Counted from the stretch's first letter, positions 9,223 to 18,968 are shown. The stretch: DNA of 64,000 nt from JAUVXJ01 sp034411995 (GCA_034411995.1 DAOUME010000026.1:248001-312000); one strand, 5' to 3'. Made by a program: numbers and translations. Notes: generated by a model not told the origin, from the sequence alone.

Positions 9223-9858
9223 GCACTCCGCTAAGGGTCTTGAGAAATCTGTATCTGGATACGCCGTGAGGGAAGGTCACTCGCCTCATTGGTGACCGCT
9301 AGCTCTTCGGTGGGTACGGCCGCCGCGCGTCCTGAAGGGTGGTCGGCAGTGCTCTGGGCAAGGGTCCGTAGCGTGTACCGTTTCGCTATGGCCAAGACAA
9401 CGGCACGTTCGACACCCAGGCGACAAATGGGCTGAGGTCAGAGTAACACAGGGTCACAGCTCTCATGTCGGGCCGGGAATCCTCGTGCTGCGCTGAGGCA
9501 GGGACATGGTCATCAGCCATGCCATCCTTGACGACCATCCACCTCCCATCCCCTCATCACCTCCGCGGGATGGACCTCACCGTCCCCGGGAGGAGGTACG
9601 ACGTTTCGGTCAAGAGTCTCGCCGTTTGGAAGCTGGTGTATGCACCTGCTGATGCGGCTGAGGTCCGGGCCCCTTTGCAGATTTGCAGGCCACCGAAGTG
9701 GTGGACGATGCCCCCGAAGCCCAGGGACCCCACACGGTGGCTCCACTCGACCAGCATCCTGGCATCAGTGATCACATATTCGCGCGTGTGGCCATCGCCT
9801 TACTCGAATGTCGCCGCCAACCGCCTGGTCGCAGTCCATCACGCAGCCAGGGCTCGGG
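9223..9858 (-). other. Spacer with a possible gene remnant (about 9557-9818)
   Basis: No intact gene is seen between the regulator promoter and the beta-glucosidase stop. On the minus strand a frame from about 9818 to 9557 gives protein-like sequence (TDARMLVEWSHRVG, then GFGGIVHHFGGLQICKG) without Arg/Pro excess, unlike the other frames; it lacks a convincing start and I do not recognise the family. It may be the rest of a gene lost from the 3' end of the glycoside operon. The part from 9223 to about 9550 shows nothing recognisable. Confidence 0.3.
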
Positions 9859-11205
9859 TCAATCCACCACGCCGTTGGCATCTATGACCCGTTTGTACCA
9901 GTGGGCACTGCTCTTCAACACGCGCCGCTGCGTGGGGTAGTCCACGTACACCAGGCCAAAACGCTTGGAGCACCCATGACCCCATTCGAAGTTGTCCAGC
10001 AGCGACCACACGAAGTAGCCTCTCAACGGCACCCCCGCAGCCATCGCCCGCGCTGCGGCCTTGAAGTGCCCCTCGAGATATGCTCTCCGGTCTGGATCGT
10101 GCACCGAGCCATCGGGAGCGATGTGATCGGGGTAGGCCGCGCCGTTCTCGGTCACGTACAGCGCGGAGAAGCGGTAGTCGAAGTGCAGCCGGCCCAGCAA
10201 ATCGTACAACCCTTGGGGGTAGACCTCCCACCCCATTGCCGTGCGCTGGGGCTGCGCCCGGACCGTCCGCGGGGCGTTGTCGGCCTCGGCGACTTCCCGG
10301 CTGCGCACGATGTTACGGGCGTAATAGTTCACGCCGAGGAAGTCCAGAGGGATGGCTATCGCCTCCAGGTCACCTCCTTGGACAAAGTCCATGGGGCGTC
10401 CGTAATGAGCCACGATGTCTACCGGATAACCCCTCGCCGAGATCGGATCGAGAAACCACCGGTTGAGCACCCCATCCTCCCTCCAGGCCGCTGTGCGATC
10501 GGCGACGCTGGAGGACGCAGGGACCTGGCCGCCCAGGTTCAGTGAGATGCCCACCTCCGCCTCCCGGGCGTTGGCGCGCACCACGGACACTGCCCGGCCA
10601 TGGGCCAGCAGCAGGTGATGCGCCGCGGCCAGCGCCTCACGAAGGTTGGAATGACCTGGTGCGTGGCGCGCCTGAAGATATCCCACGAAGGCGCTGATGG
10701 ACGGCTCGTTGAGGGTTATCCAGTGTCGGACCCGGTCTCCCAGCCTGCGGGTCACCAGGTCCGCGTATTCCACGAACGCCTCGGCGGTGAGCCGGGCGGG
10801 CCAGCCGCCCCCATCCTGGAGAGCCTGGGGCAGATCCCAGTGGTAGAGGGTGACGTAGGGCTCGATCGCCGCCTCCAGCAACGCATCCACGAGCCGACTA
10901 TAGAAGTCAACCCCCGGGGAGTTCGCTCGCCCGCGCCCATCGGGCAGCACGCGCGGCCAGGATATGGAGAAGCGATAGGCCTTCAACCCCAGCTCCTTCA
11001 TCAAGCCCACGTCCGTGCGCCAGAGATGGTAGTGATCGCAGGCCACGTCCCCAGTGTCGCCGTGGGTTATGTTTCCTGGGGTATGGCAGAAGCGATCCCA
11101 GATGCTCTCGCCCTTGCCGTTCTCGTCCCACGCACCTTCAATCTGATAGGCGGCGGTGGCGGCGCCCCACACGAAGTCAGTCGGAAAAGCGCTAATCGTT
11201 GACAT
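9859..11205 (-). CDS. Beta-glucosidase, glycoside hydrolase family 1
   Basis: 448-residue cytoplasmic retaining glycosidase (no signal peptide). The GH1 N-terminal signature FVWGAATAAYQIEGAW is at residues 11-26; the acid/base Glu167 lies in TLNEPS and the nucleophile Glu353 in VTENG; WSLLDNFEWGHG near the C-terminus forms the substrate pocket. Length fits the family (440-480). It would hydrolyse cellobiose, short cello-oligosaccharides or other beta-glucosides, and some members also act on beta-mannosides or beta-galactosides. It is the last gene of the operon that starts at the LacI repressor, 160 bp after the cellobiose phosphorylase, and provides a hydrolytic route beside the two phosphorylases. 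Confidence 0.95.
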   Translation of the reverse strand: MSTISAFPTDFVWGAATAAYQIEGAWDENGKGESIWDRFCHTPGNITHGDTGDVACDHYHLWRTDVGLMKELGLKAYRFSISWPRVLPDGRGRANSPGVDFYSRLVDALLEAAIEPYVTLYHWDLPQALQDGGGWPARLTAEAFVEYADLVTRRLGDRVRHWITLNEPSISAFVGYLQARHAPGHSNLREALAAAHHLLLAHGRAVSVVRANAREAEVGISLNLGGQVPASSSVADRTAAWREDGVLNRWFLDPISARGYPVDIVAHYGRPMDFVQGGDLEAIAIPLDFLGVNYYARNIVRSREVAEADNAPRTVRAQPQRTAMGWEVYPQGLYDLLGRLHFDYRFSALYVTENGAAYPDHIAPDGSVHDPDRRAYLEGHFKAAARAMAAGVPLRGYFVWSLLDNFEWGHGCSKRFGLVYVDYPTQRRVLKSSAHWYKRVIDANGVVD

Positions 11206-11365
11206 GCAGCCCTCACCACGTGCCAGATCGTTGCGGTACGCATCGGAGCAGCGCCGTCATCAGAAGGCCGGCTCCAGTAATAACAGGAGCGAATCAGCCA
11301 GCCGTCATCCAGAGCCGGAGGTTCGACCAGTGGTGTGGAAGAGCGTGGCAGGTACTCGCACCTGC

Positions 11366-13807
11366 TCACGTGAGAACGGCGCTGACCACCACCTGCCGCT
11401 GGTCCCTCGGTGGTGGAATGACGTCTCCGTCGATGGAGTGGCCATCCACCGTCAGCGAGACCCGATTCCCCTCACCGACGCGTTCGACGGAGATGTCGTA
11501 GGTCGCGCCTCGAAACACACGCCTGGCTTTGAACCCGGACCAGGAAGTGGGGATGACGGGCGCGATCTGCAATCCGGCGTAGGTCGGTCGGATTCCCAGG
11601 ATCCACTGAGTCATCGCCACGTAGTTCCAGGCGGCGGCACCAGTCAGCCAGGAGTTCTTGGCCTCGCCGTGGGTCGGAGCGTCGGGGCCCGCGATCATCT
11701 GCGCGTAGACGTAGGGCTCGCAACGATGTACCTCGCTGATATCCTCCCGCGCCGAGGGGTTGATACGTCGATAGTACTCGTACGCCTGGTCGCCATGACC
11801 TAACATGGCTTCGGCGATCATGACCCAGGGGTTGGTGTGGCAGAAGATGCCCGAGTTCTCTTTGTAGCCCGGCGGATAGGAGGAGATTTCGCCCAGGCGG
11901 AGGTAGTAGTGCGTGTAGGCAGGACGGTGCAGCATGATGCCATGCGGCGTCGCCAGATACTTCCTCACCGAGGACAGCGCACTGGCTGCCCGCCCGTCAG
12001 CGAGTCCCAAACCAGCCAGGACGCACATGCCCTGAGGCTCGACGAAGATCTGTCCCTCCTCGCACTCGCGGGAGCCAACCTTTTCCCCCAAGTCATCGTA
12101 GGCGCGGAGGAACCACTCGCCATCCCAGCCGTAGTCAAACACCGCCGCCTCCATCCTCTCCGCAGCAGCGCGGTACTGCCGCGCCTCCTCCTTCGAGCCG
12201 CGCCTCCGGGCGATGGCCGCCAGTTCTTGCGCCGCCAGCACGAAGAGACCAGCAATGAACACCGACTCCGCCACCTCGTCTTCCTCGATGGTGGCGGTTT
12301 GGAACGATTCGTCGGGAGTGGTGGAGAAGGTGTTGAGGTTCAGACAGTCGTTCCAGTCCGCGCGGCCGATGAGCGGCAGGCCATGCGGCCCCAGCCGATC
12401 AAGCGTGTAGCGCAGGCTGCGCTGGAGGTGTTCGTAGAGCGGTTTCTCTGTCCCCGGCCTGCTCTCGTACGGCACCGGCTCGTCCAGGACTCCCCAGTCA
12501 CCGGTTTCCTTCACGTAGGCAGCCACACTCAAGATCAACCACAGAGGGTCGTCATTGAAGCCTGTTCCAATCTTGTCGTTGCCGCGCCTGGTAAGCGGCT
12601 GATACTGGTGATACGCTCCGCCGCTTTCCAGTTGCGTGGCGGCCAGGCTCAGGATACGCAGGCGACTCCGCGCTGGACCCATGTGTACGAACCCTGGCAG
12701 ATCCTGATTGGAGTCGCGAAACCCTATGCCACGCCCAATGCCCGATTCGAATGCAGAGGCCGACCGCGACATGTTGAAGGTAACCGCGCACTGGTACGGG
12801 TTCCAGATGTTGATCATGCGGTTGGTGTGCACGTCACGAACGTCGACCTGGAGCGCATTCAGGAGATCATCCCAGTAGCCGTGCAAGTCGTCAAACGCTT
12901 TCTCGACCTGGGCCTCATCCAGATACTTCAGGATGACGGGCTTGACCGTCCGCTTGTTGATCCGTTGCGAGCCCGGGGGATCGAACTTCGCGTCCTCAGG
13001 GTTCTCGTGATAGCCGAGCACGAAGATGATCTGGCTTGTGTTGCCAGGCTCGAGGGTGACCGTCAGGTGATGGGAACCCATGGGGGCCCAGCCATGAGCC
13101 ACGGAGTTGAAGGAACAACCGCGCTCCACCGCGACTGGATTGTCCCAGCCGCGATACGGTCCCAGGAACACGCTCCGCTGTGTGTCGAAGCCTGCCAGTT
13201 CCTCTGAGCAGGCGAAGAACGCGAAATGCTCCCTGCGCTCGCGGTATCCGGTCTTGTGGTAGATCACGCCATCTTCGACCTCCACCTCGCCCGTGTTGAG
13301 GTTGCGCTGGAAGTTGGTGGCATCGTCCTCGGCGTCCCACAGGCAGAACTCTACGGTGGAGAAGATGGACAGGTCAGCTTTCGATCTGCGGCGATTGGTC
13401 AAGGTCAATTGCCAGATCTCCAGGGTCTCATCCAACGGAACGAAGTACCTGGTGCGTGCTTCGAGGCCATGGTAAGTCGAACGGATGGTGGTGTAGCCCA
13501 GGCCGTGGTGGCAGGCGTAACCCTCCAGGTCACACCGGGTAGGCTGCCAGGACGGAGACCAGAACTCCTCTGTGCCGCTGTCTCTCAAGTAGATGTAGCG
13601 TCCGCCGTTGTCCAGAGGGACGTTGTTGTAACGATAGCGGGTGATGCGGCGCAGGCGTGCATCCCGATAGAAGGAGTAGCCGCCAGCAGTGTTGGAAATG
13701 AGGCCAAAGTAGGCCTGGCACCCCAGGTAGTTGATCCAGGGGAGAGGGGTGTCAGGCCGTGTGATCACGTACTCACGGCTCTCGTCGTCGAAGTAGCCGT
13801 AGCGCAT
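11366..13807 (-). CDS. Cellobiose phosphorylase, GH94
   Basis: 813 residues from the ATG at 13807, which begins MRYGYFDDESREYVITRPDT, the conserved start of cellobiose phosphorylases; a frame reaching back to 13957 is discarded because its extra 50 residues belong to a decayed aldolase gene. The general-acid motif ADWND is at residues 483-487; PLPWINYLGCQAYFGL and ATNFQRNLNTGEVE are also family-specific. The enzyme converts cellobiose and phosphate to glucose 1-phosphate and glucose, saving ATP, and acts in the cytoplasm. Length equals characterised enzymes (about 810). Stop and start overlap as TAATG with the upstream relic, so translation may be coupled to it. Confidence 0.94.
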   Translation of the reverse strand: MRYGYFDDESREYVITRPDTPLPWINYLGCQAYFGLISNTAGGYSFYRDARLRRITRYRYNNVPLDNGGRYIYLRDSGTEEFWSPSWQPTRCDLEGYACHHGLGYTTIRSTYHGLEARTRYFVPLDETLEIWQLTLTNRRRSKADLSIFSTVEFCLWDAEDDATNFQRNLNTGEVEVEDGVIYHKTGYRERREHFAFFACSEELAGFDTQRSVFLGPYRGWDNPVAVERGCSFNSVAHGWAPMGSHHLTVTLEPGNTSQIIFVLGYHENPEDAKFDPPGSQRINKRTVKPVILKYLDEAQVEKAFDDLHGYWDDLLNALQVDVRDVHTNRMINIWNPYQCAVTFNMSRSASAFESGIGRGIGFRDSNQDLPGFVHMGPARSRLRILSLAATQLESGGAYHQYQPLTRRGNDKIGTGFNDDPLWLILSVAAYVKETGDWGVLDEPVPYESRPGTEKPLYEHLQRSLRYTLDRLGPHGLPLIGRADWNDCLNLNTFSTTPDESFQTATIEEDEVAESVFIAGLFVLAAQELAAIARRRGSKEEARQYRAAAERMEAAVFDYGWDGEWFLRAYDDLGEKVGSRECEEGQIFVEPQGMCVLAGLGLADGRAASALSSVRKYLATPHGIMLHRPAYTHYYLRLGEISSYPPGYKENSGIFCHTNPWVMIAEAMLGHGDQAYEYYRRINPSAREDISEVHRCEPYVYAQMIAGPDAPTHGEAKNSWLTGAAAWNYVAMTQWILGIRPTYAGLQIAPVIPTSWSGFKARRVFRGATYDISVERVGEGNRVSLTVDGHSIDGDVIPPPRDQRQVVVSAVLT

Positions 13808-14009
13808 TATCGATATCCTCGAGCCATCGCGTCTTGCAGGATGGTCTCCGTCACGGTCGCGCCGATGCGAGTCGCACCCAGGGCTCGAACGCGAAGCAGA
13901 TCGTCGAGGGTGCGCACGCCGTGGGCACGTCGTATTCCCTGGCCGGCGCGCCTCCATCCAAAAGATCCCTGTCCGTTACGGTAAGATGGAGAAGGGAATG
14001 ATCCATCAT
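13807..14009 (-). pseudogene. deoC-type aldolase relic with a large internal deletion
   Basis: Two pieces of a DeoC-type (deoxyribose-phosphate-aldolase-like) protein lie next to each other in different frames. From ATG 14009 the minus strand encodes MMDHSLLHLTVTDRDLLDG then PAREYDVPTAC, the family N-terminus; overlapping it in another frame, GVRTLDDLLRVRALGATRIG then TETILQDAMARG is the family C-terminus, ending in TAA that overlaps the ATG of the GH94 gene. Over 100 codons, including the Schiff-base lysine region, are missing and the junction shifts frame. The gene once stood between GH130 and GH94 in this operon. The remainder of 14010-14118 holds nothing recognisable. Confidence 0.75.
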
Positions 14010-14118
14010 CCTGGGGAGCATCTGCAACGTGATTCCTTCCCCTGTCAGCCTCGTCCTCCCGGAATTGTACCGGTGCGCTCCTCAGCATCTGTCGGCGCCA
14101 GATCCCCACGAGGATCTC

Positions 14119-15102
14119 TCAGAGAGAATGCTCCTTGATGAAAGCGATGAGCTCATCCAGCTTCGTAAAGGCCAGACAGGTGACCGTGTCTGCTCCGCCG
14201 TAGTAGATCGCCATCCGCCCTGTCGGTGGATCCCACAACGCAGCACAAGGAAAGGTCACGTTGGGAACATCACCGACGCACTCGTAAGAGTCCCTGGGGT
14301 TCAGCAGATAGGGGCGCGTCCTGTGGATCACCCTCCAGGGTCGCTCGAGATCTAACAGTGCAGCGCCAAAGCTGTATACAAACCCGTTGCACGAAGTGAG
14401 CACGCCGTGGTAGATCAGCAGCCACCCTTCTGACGTCTCGATGGGCGTGGGACCCGAGCCCACTTTGGTCGCTTGCCAGCCCCCGGCGGGAGACATGACG
14501 TGCCTGTGATGGCCCCAGTGGGTCAAATCTGGACTTTCGCTGTAGAAGATGTCGCCAAATGGTGTGTGCCCTCTATCGCTGGGACGGCTGAGCATCGCGT
14601 ATTTCTCCCCTATCTTGCGGGGGAAGAGCACGCCGTTTCTGTTGTATGGCAGGAAGGCGTTCTCCATCTGGTGGAAGGTCTTGAAGTCGTAGGTGTAGCC
14701 CACGCCTATGGTAGGCCCATGATAGCCGTTACACCACGTGACGTAGTACCTGTCCTCCAGCCAGCACACCCGTGGGTCATAGGCGTAGACGAACTCGCCT
14801 AGCTCCTCGTCTTCGCACCTGAAGCGGATGTGCTCCGGCTCTATCTGCCAGGTGATGCCATCCTCACTCACCCCCGCGTGGAGCTGCATCACTCTGGCCG
14901 TGCTGTCGCAGCGGAATACACCGGCAAAACCGTCCTCAAAAGACACGACGGCGCTGTTGAAGATGCTATTCGCCCCTGGCACCGCGTCGCGGGTGATGAC
15001 CGGGTTCCTCTTTGAACGCCACAGGACCTCATGGTACCCGGAGGGACGTTCCTCCCAGGGCAAGTTGGGCAACTCGCGACCTTTCACCTCTAGGTGGGAC
15101 AT
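14119..15102 (-). CDS. Glycoside hydrolase family 130 phosphorylase
   Basis: 327-residue protein of the GH130 five-bladed propeller family, which phosphorolyses beta-mannosides such as mannosyl-glucose or mannobiose to mannose 1-phosphate. Typical elements are LWRSKRNPVITRDAVPGANS near the start, FNSAVVSFEDGFAGVFRCD, YAYDPRVCWLEDRYYVTW and the C-terminal AIYYGGADTVTCLAF. No signal peptide, so it is cytoplasmic. The linkage and substrate cannot be settled by eye. The operon context (oligosaccharide transporter, cellobiose phosphorylase, beta-glucosidase) fits breakdown of glucomannan-derived oligosaccharides. The ribosome site is weak (GGTGGTG). Confidence 0.9.
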   Translation of the reverse strand: MSHLEVKGRELPNLPWEERPSGYHEVLWRSKRNPVITRDAVPGANSIFNSAVVSFEDGFAGVFRCDSTARVMQLHAGVSEDGITWQIEPEHIRFRCEDEELGEFVYAYDPRVCWLEDRYYVTWCNGYHGPTIGVGYTYDFKTFHQMENAFLPYNRNGVLFPRKIGEKYAMLSRPSDRGHTPFGDIFYSESPDLTHWGHHRHVMSPAGGWQATKVGSGPTPIETSEGWLLIYHGVLTSCNGFVYSFGAALLDLERPWRVIHRTRPYLLNPRDSYECVGDVPNVTFPCAALWDPPTGRMAIYYGGADTVTCLAFTKLDELIAFIKEHSL

Positions 15103-15188
15103 GGTTCACCACCCGGTCGAACAGCCCATGGTCCGACCCCCAGTGAAACACCCACCAAGAAGTCTCTCCTGCTCACGATCATTCTTCC

Positions 15189-16130
15189 CTAGCAACGGCC
15201 ACAGGCCACAAAATGGTCAGGCTCTGCCTCTATCAGCGCGGGTCTGTCCGTGGCACAACAGGCATCTTTGCCCGCGGCCGTACACCTCTCGTAGTAGACA
15301 CAACCCCCGGTGAACTCCAGGTCCCGTGCTCTCAGCTCCACCTCCACGTCTTCCCATTTCTGATCGAGGCGTGGGACACAAGCCATCAGCATTCTGGTGT
15401 ATAGATGAAGTGGATTGTAGTATACTCCCTCTGTCAAGCCCATCTCCACCACGCACCCTCTATAGAGGATGACCACCCTTTCGCTTATGTAGTAGCCCAA
15501 CGACAGATCGTGGGTGATGAAGAGGATAGAGAGGCCGCGGGTCTTGAGGTCTGCCAGCAGGTTGAGAACATCCATTCGCCTGGACGCATCAAGCATGCTG
15601 ATGATCTCGTCAGCCACCAGAAACCGGATGTCCAGCAACAAGGCGCGGGCGATGAGAAAGCGTTGAAGCTGGCCGCCGCTGAGCTGGTGGGGGAACTTGT
15701 GCAGCACATCGTCGGGATTCAAACCGACGGCCTTCAATGAACTGTCTACCTTGCGGTCCCATTCCCCTCCCTTCATCCTGGGATAGAACTCCTCCTGGAT
15801 CATGCTGAACACCCGATCGGCTTTGAAGATCGGGTTGTACGAACTGAACGGGTCCTGGAACACTCCCTGGACCTTACCGTAGTACCTCTTCAGTGCACCG
15901 CCCTTGAGGGTGGAGATGTCTACCCCGTCGAACGAGATCAGCCCCGAGCTGATGGAGGTGAGACGCAAGATCATCTTCCCGATGGTGCTCTTTCCGCTCC
16001 CACTCTCGCCGATCAAGGAGACGACCTCTCCATCCTGGACATCGAAGCTGACGTCGCTCACGGCGTGGAGTTCTCTGCCCCCAAAGGTCCCCACCCTGTA
16101 GACTTTGGATACCCCCTGGAGCTCAAGCAT
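15189..16130 (-). CDS. Oligosaccharide/peptide ABC ATPase, DppF type
   Basis: 313 residues from the ATG at 16130 (MLELQGVSKVYRVG), which has a GGAAGGAG site upstream and overlaps the stop of the preceding ATPase gene by 8 bp. Walker A is GESGSGKST, the signature LSGGQLQRFLIARAL and Walker B FLVADEIISMLDAS. The C-terminal extension carries Cys residues (TGGCVYYERC and DACC) in the spacing seen in Opp/Dpp ATPases, where a C-terminal iron-sulfur site has been reported for some members. One of the two ATPases of the transporter. Walker B has DE followed by IIS rather than the common PTS. Confidence 0.92.
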   Translation of the reverse strand: MLELQGVSKVYRVGTFGGRELHAVSDVSFDVQDGEVVSLIGESGSGKSTIGKMILRLTSISSGLISFDGVDISTLKGGALKRYYGKVQGVFQDPFSSYNPIFKADRVFSMIQEEFYPRMKGGEWDRKVDSSLKAVGLNPDDVLHKFPHQLSGGQLQRFLIARALLLDIRFLVADEIISMLDASRRMDVLNLLADLKTRGLSILFITHDLSLGYYISERVVILYRGCVVEMGLTEGVYYNPLHLYTRMLMACVPRLDQKWEDVEVELRARDLEFTGGCVYYERCTAAGKDACCATDRPALIEAEPDHFVACGRC

Positions 16131-17085
16131 CCTTCTCGAACTCCTTCCAGCAGGCAACGAAGTGGTCCTTCTCGACCTCCATGAATGGAGGTTCTTCCAG
16201 GCATTTGTGAAAGGCGACGGGGCATCGTGCTCTGAATCGACATCCTATCGGCGGGTCGAGTAGTAGCGGGGGGTTCCCAGGGATTCCTGCCAGCCTTCTC
16301 TCAGCATACCTCTCTCCAACCTTCGGCAGGGCCGAGATCAACAGCTTCGTGTAAGGGTGCCGCGGGGAGTGTATGATCACCTCGGTGGCGCCCTTCTCCG
16401 CGAGTTGTCCTGCATACATGATCAGGATGGTGTCTGCGATCTGGTACAGAATCGAGATATCGTGTGTGATCACGATCAGGCTCATCACGAACTCACGGTC
16501 TCGGAATTCGACGAGCATCTCCGCGACCGCCTTCTGCGTAGACACGTCGAGGGCCGAGGTGATCTCGTCTGCGATGAGCAGCGAAGGGTTCAGCAGCGTC
16601 GATAGAACCATCACCATCCTCTGCTTCATGCCACCCGAGAGCTCGATGGGGTACATGTTCAGCACATCGTGTGACAACTCCACAAGATCAAGCCTCCTCC
16701 CTAGCTCAGGAAGAGACTCTGTGAAGCTGACCTTTCTGGACTCCAGTAGTTCCGAGGCCATCTTCCCGATCTTTCGGGTCGGATTCATGGCATTCATGGC
16801 GTATTGCGGGATGATGGAGATCTTCTTGAACCTGAAGCCATCCATCCTTTGCGTGTCCCAGACGGGCAACTCCTCGTGGTCAAGGGTCACACGGCCCTCG
16901 ACGAACCTCATGGGAGGCGTCAAGATGATCAGGCTATGTCCGAGCGTGGTCTTCCCACAGCCCGATTCTCCAGCCAACCCCATGATCTCCCCATCCTCGA
17001 CGCTGAATGTGGCGCCATCCAGGGCCTTGACGTCCCCGGCCAGGGTTTGGTAGTAGACTCTCAGATTCTCTACCCGCAGACTCAC
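16123..17085 (-). CDS. Oligosaccharide/peptide ABC ATPase, DppD type
   Basis: 320 residues from a GTG at 17085 (VSLRVENLRVYYQT) with a GGGAG site; codons further upstream would overlap the permease gene and are not conserved. Walker A GESGCGKTT, signature LSGGMKQRMVMVL, Walker B LLIADEITSALDVS; the C-terminus IGCRFRARCPVAFHKC carries the conserved Opp/Dpp cysteines. Together with the DppF-type subunit it energises import. It starts 4 bp after the stop of the DppC-type permease. Confidence 0.92.
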   Translation of the reverse strand: MSLRVENLRVYYQTLAGDVKALDGATFSVEDGEIMGLAGESGCGKTTLGHSLIILTPPMRFVEGRVTLDHEELPVWDTQRMDGFRFKKISIIPQYAMNAMNPTRKIGKMASELLESRKVSFTESLPELGRRLDLVELSHDVLNMYPIELSGGMKQRMVMVLSTLLNPSLLIADEITSALDVSTQKAVAEMLVEFRDREFVMSLIVITHDISILYQIADTILIMYAGQLAEKGATEVIIHSPRHPYTKLLISALPKVGERYAERRLAGIPGNPPLLLDPPIGCRFRARCPVAFHKCLEEPPFMEVEKDHFVACWKEFEKDA

Positions 17086-17089
17086 GCTG

Positions 17090-17947
17090 TCACATCTCCC
17101 TGAGCTTGGGGTTGAAGACCTCGTCCAGTCCCACGTTCGTGACGTATAGCGCTCCCACAATGGCCATGATCGCCACACCGGGTGGAATGAACCACCACCA
17201 CATACCCAGAAGCAGAGCGCCCCAGAGGACGGCGTTATTCATCATCAGGCCCAGCGAAACCGCGTTCGTCGGACCGAGTCCGATGAAATCCAGTGTGGCA
17301 GCGGTGAGGATCGCTCCTCCAAATTGAAGAATGAAGACCAGTAGCAGGTAAGACATCATATTCGGCGCGATCTGGGTGAAGATGATCTTCCAGGACCTCA
17401 TTCCGCTCAGCCGCGCCAGATCGACGAAATCCCTGGAGCGTAGCGAAAACGTTTGTGCCCTGATGGCCCTGGCCGCCCAGGGCCAGGCCGTGCATCCGAT
17501 GAACACACTCTCCGCCAGAATGCCCCTGACTGTAAGGTACGCTGCGATGATCAGCAGGATAGCCAGGGTCGGAATGACAATGACGATGTTGGTCAGCATG
17601 TTGAGTACTTCATCAACGACACCACCACGATAACCAGCAGAGAAGCCCACGAGCACTCCCACCAGAGTCCCCAGCCCCCCACCGACGATTCCCACCAGGA
17701 ACGTGGCCTTCAGCCCCAACACAAACTGCGAGAAAACGTCCTGCCCGAAGGTGGTGGTGCCAAACCAATGCTCAGGCGATGGTGGCTCAGAGGCGGCTCC
17801 GACATAGTCATACGGTGCATACTTGCTAAGCAGCGGACCAAGCAGCGTGAGGACCACGAAGACGAGAAGGACAGCCAAACCAGCCTTCAGCTTGTTGTTC
17901 CTCAGAGCAAAGTAGAGGGTCTCGTACTTCCTCTTGCGTTCCGTCAT
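17090..17947 (-). CDS. ABC permease, DppC type
   Basis: 285-residue membrane protein with about six helices. It has the DppC layout: an N-terminal cytoplasmic stretch, a first helix AGLAVLLVFVVLTLLGPLL, the HWFGTTTFGQDVFSQFVLG element, and an EAA-type loop RLSGMRSWKIIFTQIAPNM that contacts the ATPases. Its ATG overlaps the DppB-type stop by 4 bp. It forms the channel with the DppB-type permease. Confidence 0.92.
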   Translation of the reverse strand: MTERKRKYETLYFALRNNKLKAGLAVLLVFVVLTLLGPLLSKYAPYDYVGAASEPPSPEHWFGTTTFGQDVFSQFVLGLKATFLVGIVGGGLGTLVGVLVGFSAGYRGGVVDEVLNMLTNIVIVIPTLAILLIIAAYLTVRGILAESVFIGCTAWPWAARAIRAQTFSLRSRDFVDLARLSGMRSWKIIFTQIAPNMMSYLLLVFILQFGGAILTAATLDFIGLGPTNAVSLGLMMNNAVLWGALLLGMWWWFIPPGVAIMAIVGALYVTNVGLDEVFNPKLREM

Positions 17948-18936
17948 GCTGCTTCACCTAGCATCCCCGTTCGCGTTCGGGGATCCACCAGGACATAAGC
18001 GATGTCGATGATGAAGTTGGCGAGCAGCACGCCGATGATGATGAAGAGGAAGCACCCCTGAAGTAAGAAGTAATCCTTGTTCTGAATAGCCCCGAGGATC
18101 AAATAGCCGATTCCCGGATATGAGAACACGATCTCTGTAGCCAGGGCGCCGGCGACGATGATCCCCAGGTCGAGGGCCAGCCCGGTGAGCTGGGGCAGTA
18201 TCGCGTTTCTGAATGCATATTGTCTTACCAACTTCCTCGGCGCCCCCAGAGCTTCGAGATAGTGAGAGTAGTCCGCCTCGAGCTCGTAGATGATCATGTT
18301 CCTCATCCCGATCGCCCATCCGCCAAACTTCACCAGGAAGAGGGAGGCGAAGGGTAAGAACCAGTGATGCAAGAGGCTGGCGATGAAGGTCCACGAGAGA
18401 TGAGGCACCAAGGCGAAGCTGTACGCCCCTGAGATGGGAAAGAGGCCCAGGACTATGCCGAACGCCCAGGCCAGCAAGATACCCAGCCACATGTAGGGCG
18501 TGGCGGTGAGGATATAGCCCAATGGCGAGATGGTGTTGTCAAGCCACTTGGAGCGCGCCGCGAAAGCGCCGAACCAGTTTCCCGCAAACCAGCTCAGCAG
18601 TATCGCGGGAACGAGAAGGAAGATGTCATAAGGCACAGCGTCGATGATCACCTTTGTCACCGGCAACGGAAAGAGGAGCACACTCGTTCCGAGGTCACCG
18701 CGGAAGAGGGCTTTCCAGAAATTGAGATACTGTTGCCAGATCGGCAGGTCCAATCCAAACAGACCGGCGTAGTAGTCGTAGATCCGCTCGTACGCCCCCG
18801 CGTGAAGCTGAGCCCTGGCCAACATGGTCTGGACAGGATTGCCGGGCATGAAGCGTGGAATCAGCCAATCGATGGTCACCGCCAGGAAGAGCGTCAGGGC
18901 GTAGATGAGTACTTTTCTGGCGAAGTACCGTTTCAC
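17944..18936 (-). CDS. ABC permease, DppB type
   Basis: 330 residues from GTG at 18936 (VKRYFARKVLIYALTLFLAV), preceded by a strong AGGGAGGAAG site; an upstream in-frame ATG at 18969 falls within the 3' arm region of the hairpin that precedes this gene and is less likely. The family signature RFMPGNPV, the EAA loop LEALGAPRKLVRQYAFRNAI and VFSYPGIGYLILGAIQNKD are present. Inner-membrane channel subunit of the oligosaccharide transporter. Confidence 0.9.
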   Translation of the reverse strand: MKRYFARKVLIYALTLFLAVTIDWLIPRFMPGNPVQTMLARAQLHAGAYERIYDYYAGLFGLDLPIWQQYLNFWKALFRGDLGTSVLLFPLPVTKVIIDAVPYDIFLLVPAILLSWFAGNWFGAFAARSKWLDNTISPLGYILTATPYMWLGILLAWAFGIVLGLFPISGAYSFALVPHLSWTFIASLLHHWFLPFASLFLVKFGGWAIGMRNMIIYELEADYSHYLEALGAPRKLVRQYAFRNAILPQLTGLALDLGIIVAGALATEIVFSYPGIGYLILGAIQNKDYFLLQGCFLFIIIGVLLANFIIDIAYVLVDPRTRTGMLGEAA

Positions 18937-18968
18937 GTTGCTTCCTCCCTGGAGGAAGGCTGCAAGCA

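Noticed and set aside
13808..13957. N-terminal extension of the GH94 protein
   Set aside because: The extra residues come from the aldolase relic read in another frame; family alignment starts at MRYGYF.
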